A stretch of DNA of 6,278 bases from Palsa-883 sp035486355 (GTDB taxonomy: Bacteria; Pseudomonadota; Alphaproteobacteria; Acetobacterales; Acetobacteraceae): assembly GCA_035486355.1 (NCBI GenBank), contig DATHNE010000244.1, positions 1-6,278 on the forward strand. The letters run 5' to 3'. Each line of letters opens with the position of its first letter. Position 1 is the stretch's first letter. A model generated the notes under the pieces. The model searched no databases and was not told the DNA's origin. It saw only the letters and a program-made list of their open reading frames with translations. Of this stretch, positions 5,519 to 6,278 are shown piece after piece. Position numbers and translations under genes: made by a program.

Positions 5519-6278
5519 GCAGTCACGCGATCCTGGTTGGCGCGAAGACATGCGGCGCTGTGTCCGGGCGTTACGCTCTGCATGAGCGGCACGCCCGTTG
5601 CGCAGTCTTCTGCCGCCAGCGGGCAACGCGGCGCGAAGGCGCAGCCAGGCGGCATGTTCCACGGCTCCGGCACGTTGCCACGGATTGAGGCCAGGCGCTG
5701 GCGCGGCCCGATCAGCGGCGGCACCGCGGCGAGCAAGCCACGGGTGTAAGGATGCGCCGGATCGGCGAACAAGGCATCGGTTGGCGCATCCTCCACGATG
5801 CGTCCGGCATACATCACCGCGATGCGGGAACAGAGCTCCGCAACGACACTGAGATCGTGGCTGATCAGCACCATGGCCATGCCGGTGTCGCGGCGCAACC
5901 GATCCAGCAGGTCGAGGATCTGGGCTTGTATCGTGGTGTCCAATGCCGTGGTGGGTTCGTCGGCTATCAGCAGATCGGGCTGCCCTGCCAGGGCCATGGC
6001 GATCATCACCCGCTGGTTCTGTCCGCCCGACAACTCATGCGGATACAGGTCGAGCCGCCGCGCCGCGTCCGGAATGCCGACCTGGTGGAACAATTGCTTC
6101 GCCTCGGCGCGCGCCGACGCGCCAGTCAGGCCACGATGCACCCGCAACGCCTCGCTCACCTGGGCGCCCACGCGATGGATCGGATTTAGCGCGCTGCCGG
6201 GGTCCTGGAAGATCAGTCCGATCCGTCCGCCGCGGATGCCGGCGAGGCGCCGGGGACTCGCGGTCAGCAGGTTCTCGC
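5515..6278 (-). CDS. DppD-like ATPase of a peptide-type ABC importer, N-terminus outside window
   Basis: The last 253 residues of the second nucleotide-binding subunit (DppD/OppD type). The frame is open to the window edge. I translated past the GTG at 6171 and found ENLLTASPRRLAGIRGGRI leading into the Q-loop LIFQDPGSALNP, so GTG 6171 is not the start, and Walker A plus about 75-90 residues lie beyond 6278. Visible motifs in order: Q-loop, LSGGQ signature (in HELSGGQNQRVMIA), Walker B LLIADEPT, D-loop TALD, switch histidine in LISHD, then the oligopeptide C-terminal domain at DPAHPYTRGLLAAVP. Its tail carries cysteines in CAFAPRCPLAAEDC plus a later one in SAACLRA, matching the DppF-like partner. 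It overlaps that gene by four bases (ATGA), so the two are co-translated and probably form the ATPase heterodimer. Confidence 0.95.
   Translation of the reverse strand, partial: ENLLTASPRRLAGIRGGRIGLIFQDPGSALNPIHRVGAQVSEALRVHRGLTGASARAEAKQLFHQVGIPDAARRLDLYPHELSGGQNQRVMIAMALAGQPDLLIADEPTTALDTTIQAQILDLLDRLRRDTGMAMVLISHDLSVVAELCSRIAVMYAGRIVEDAPTDALFADPAHPYTRGLLAAVPPLIGPRQRLASIRGNVPEPWNMPPGCAFAPRCPLAAEDCATGVPLMQSVTPGHSAACLRANQDRVTA

Noticed and set aside
4538..5749. A 403-codon open frame on the plus strand opposite the ATPase genes
   Set aside because: It is antisense to the DppF-like and DppD-like genes, whose ATPase motifs are all intact. The product has no domain and shadow-type composition.
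1..6278. tRNA, rRNA or riboswitch genes
   Set aside because: I saw no tRNA-like cloverleaf, rRNA text or known riboswitch core in the intergenic stretches 531-637, 2264-2403 and 4191-4510. The only folds are the simple hairpins listed.

Overview
This is high-GC DNA (roughly two thirds G+C by eye) with densely packed proteobacterial-type genes. The gene families and the dispersed hairpin repeats suggest an alphaproteobacterium, perhaps Acetobacteraceae or a rhizobial relative. A xanthomonad or other betaproteobacterial or gammaproteobacterial host cannot be excluded, because no taxonomic marker gene is present.

Layout from left to right: (1) 1-530, minus strand: N-terminal three quarters of a cytosolic-type glycerophosphodiester phosphodiesterase, cut by the window edge. 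(2) 531-637: a 107-bp divergent promoter region. (3) 638-2263, plus strand: a family 5 extracellular solute-binding protein (DppA/OppA type) with an export signal. (4) 2263-2401: a head-to-head pair of dispersed repeats that fills the junction between two convergent genes. (5) 4190 down to 2404, minus strand: two overlapping inner-membrane permease genes, DppB-like then DppC-like. (6) 4191-4510: a 320-bp gap carrying two further unrelated inverted repeats. (7) 6278 down to 4511, minus strand: two ATPase genes overlapping by ATGA, DppD-like (truncated by the window edge) then DppF-like.

Together items 3, 5 and 7 supply every part of one peptide/nickel-type (PepT family) ABC importer: a binding protein, two permeases and two ATPases. 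The substrate cannot be read from the sequence; di- or oligopeptides are the family default. The arrangement is less usual than the common A-B-C-D-F operon. On the minus strand the transcription order is D-F, then a repeat-filled gap, then B-C, and the binding protein is transcribed toward them from the opposite side. The phosphodiesterase shares the binding protein's upstream region, so a functional link is possible but only inferred.

I see no novel defence, mobile or RNA-based system. The observations most worth a second look are the three hairpin repeats, which sit in the gaps separating the binding-protein, permease and ATPase modules, and the rearranged order of the transporter genes.
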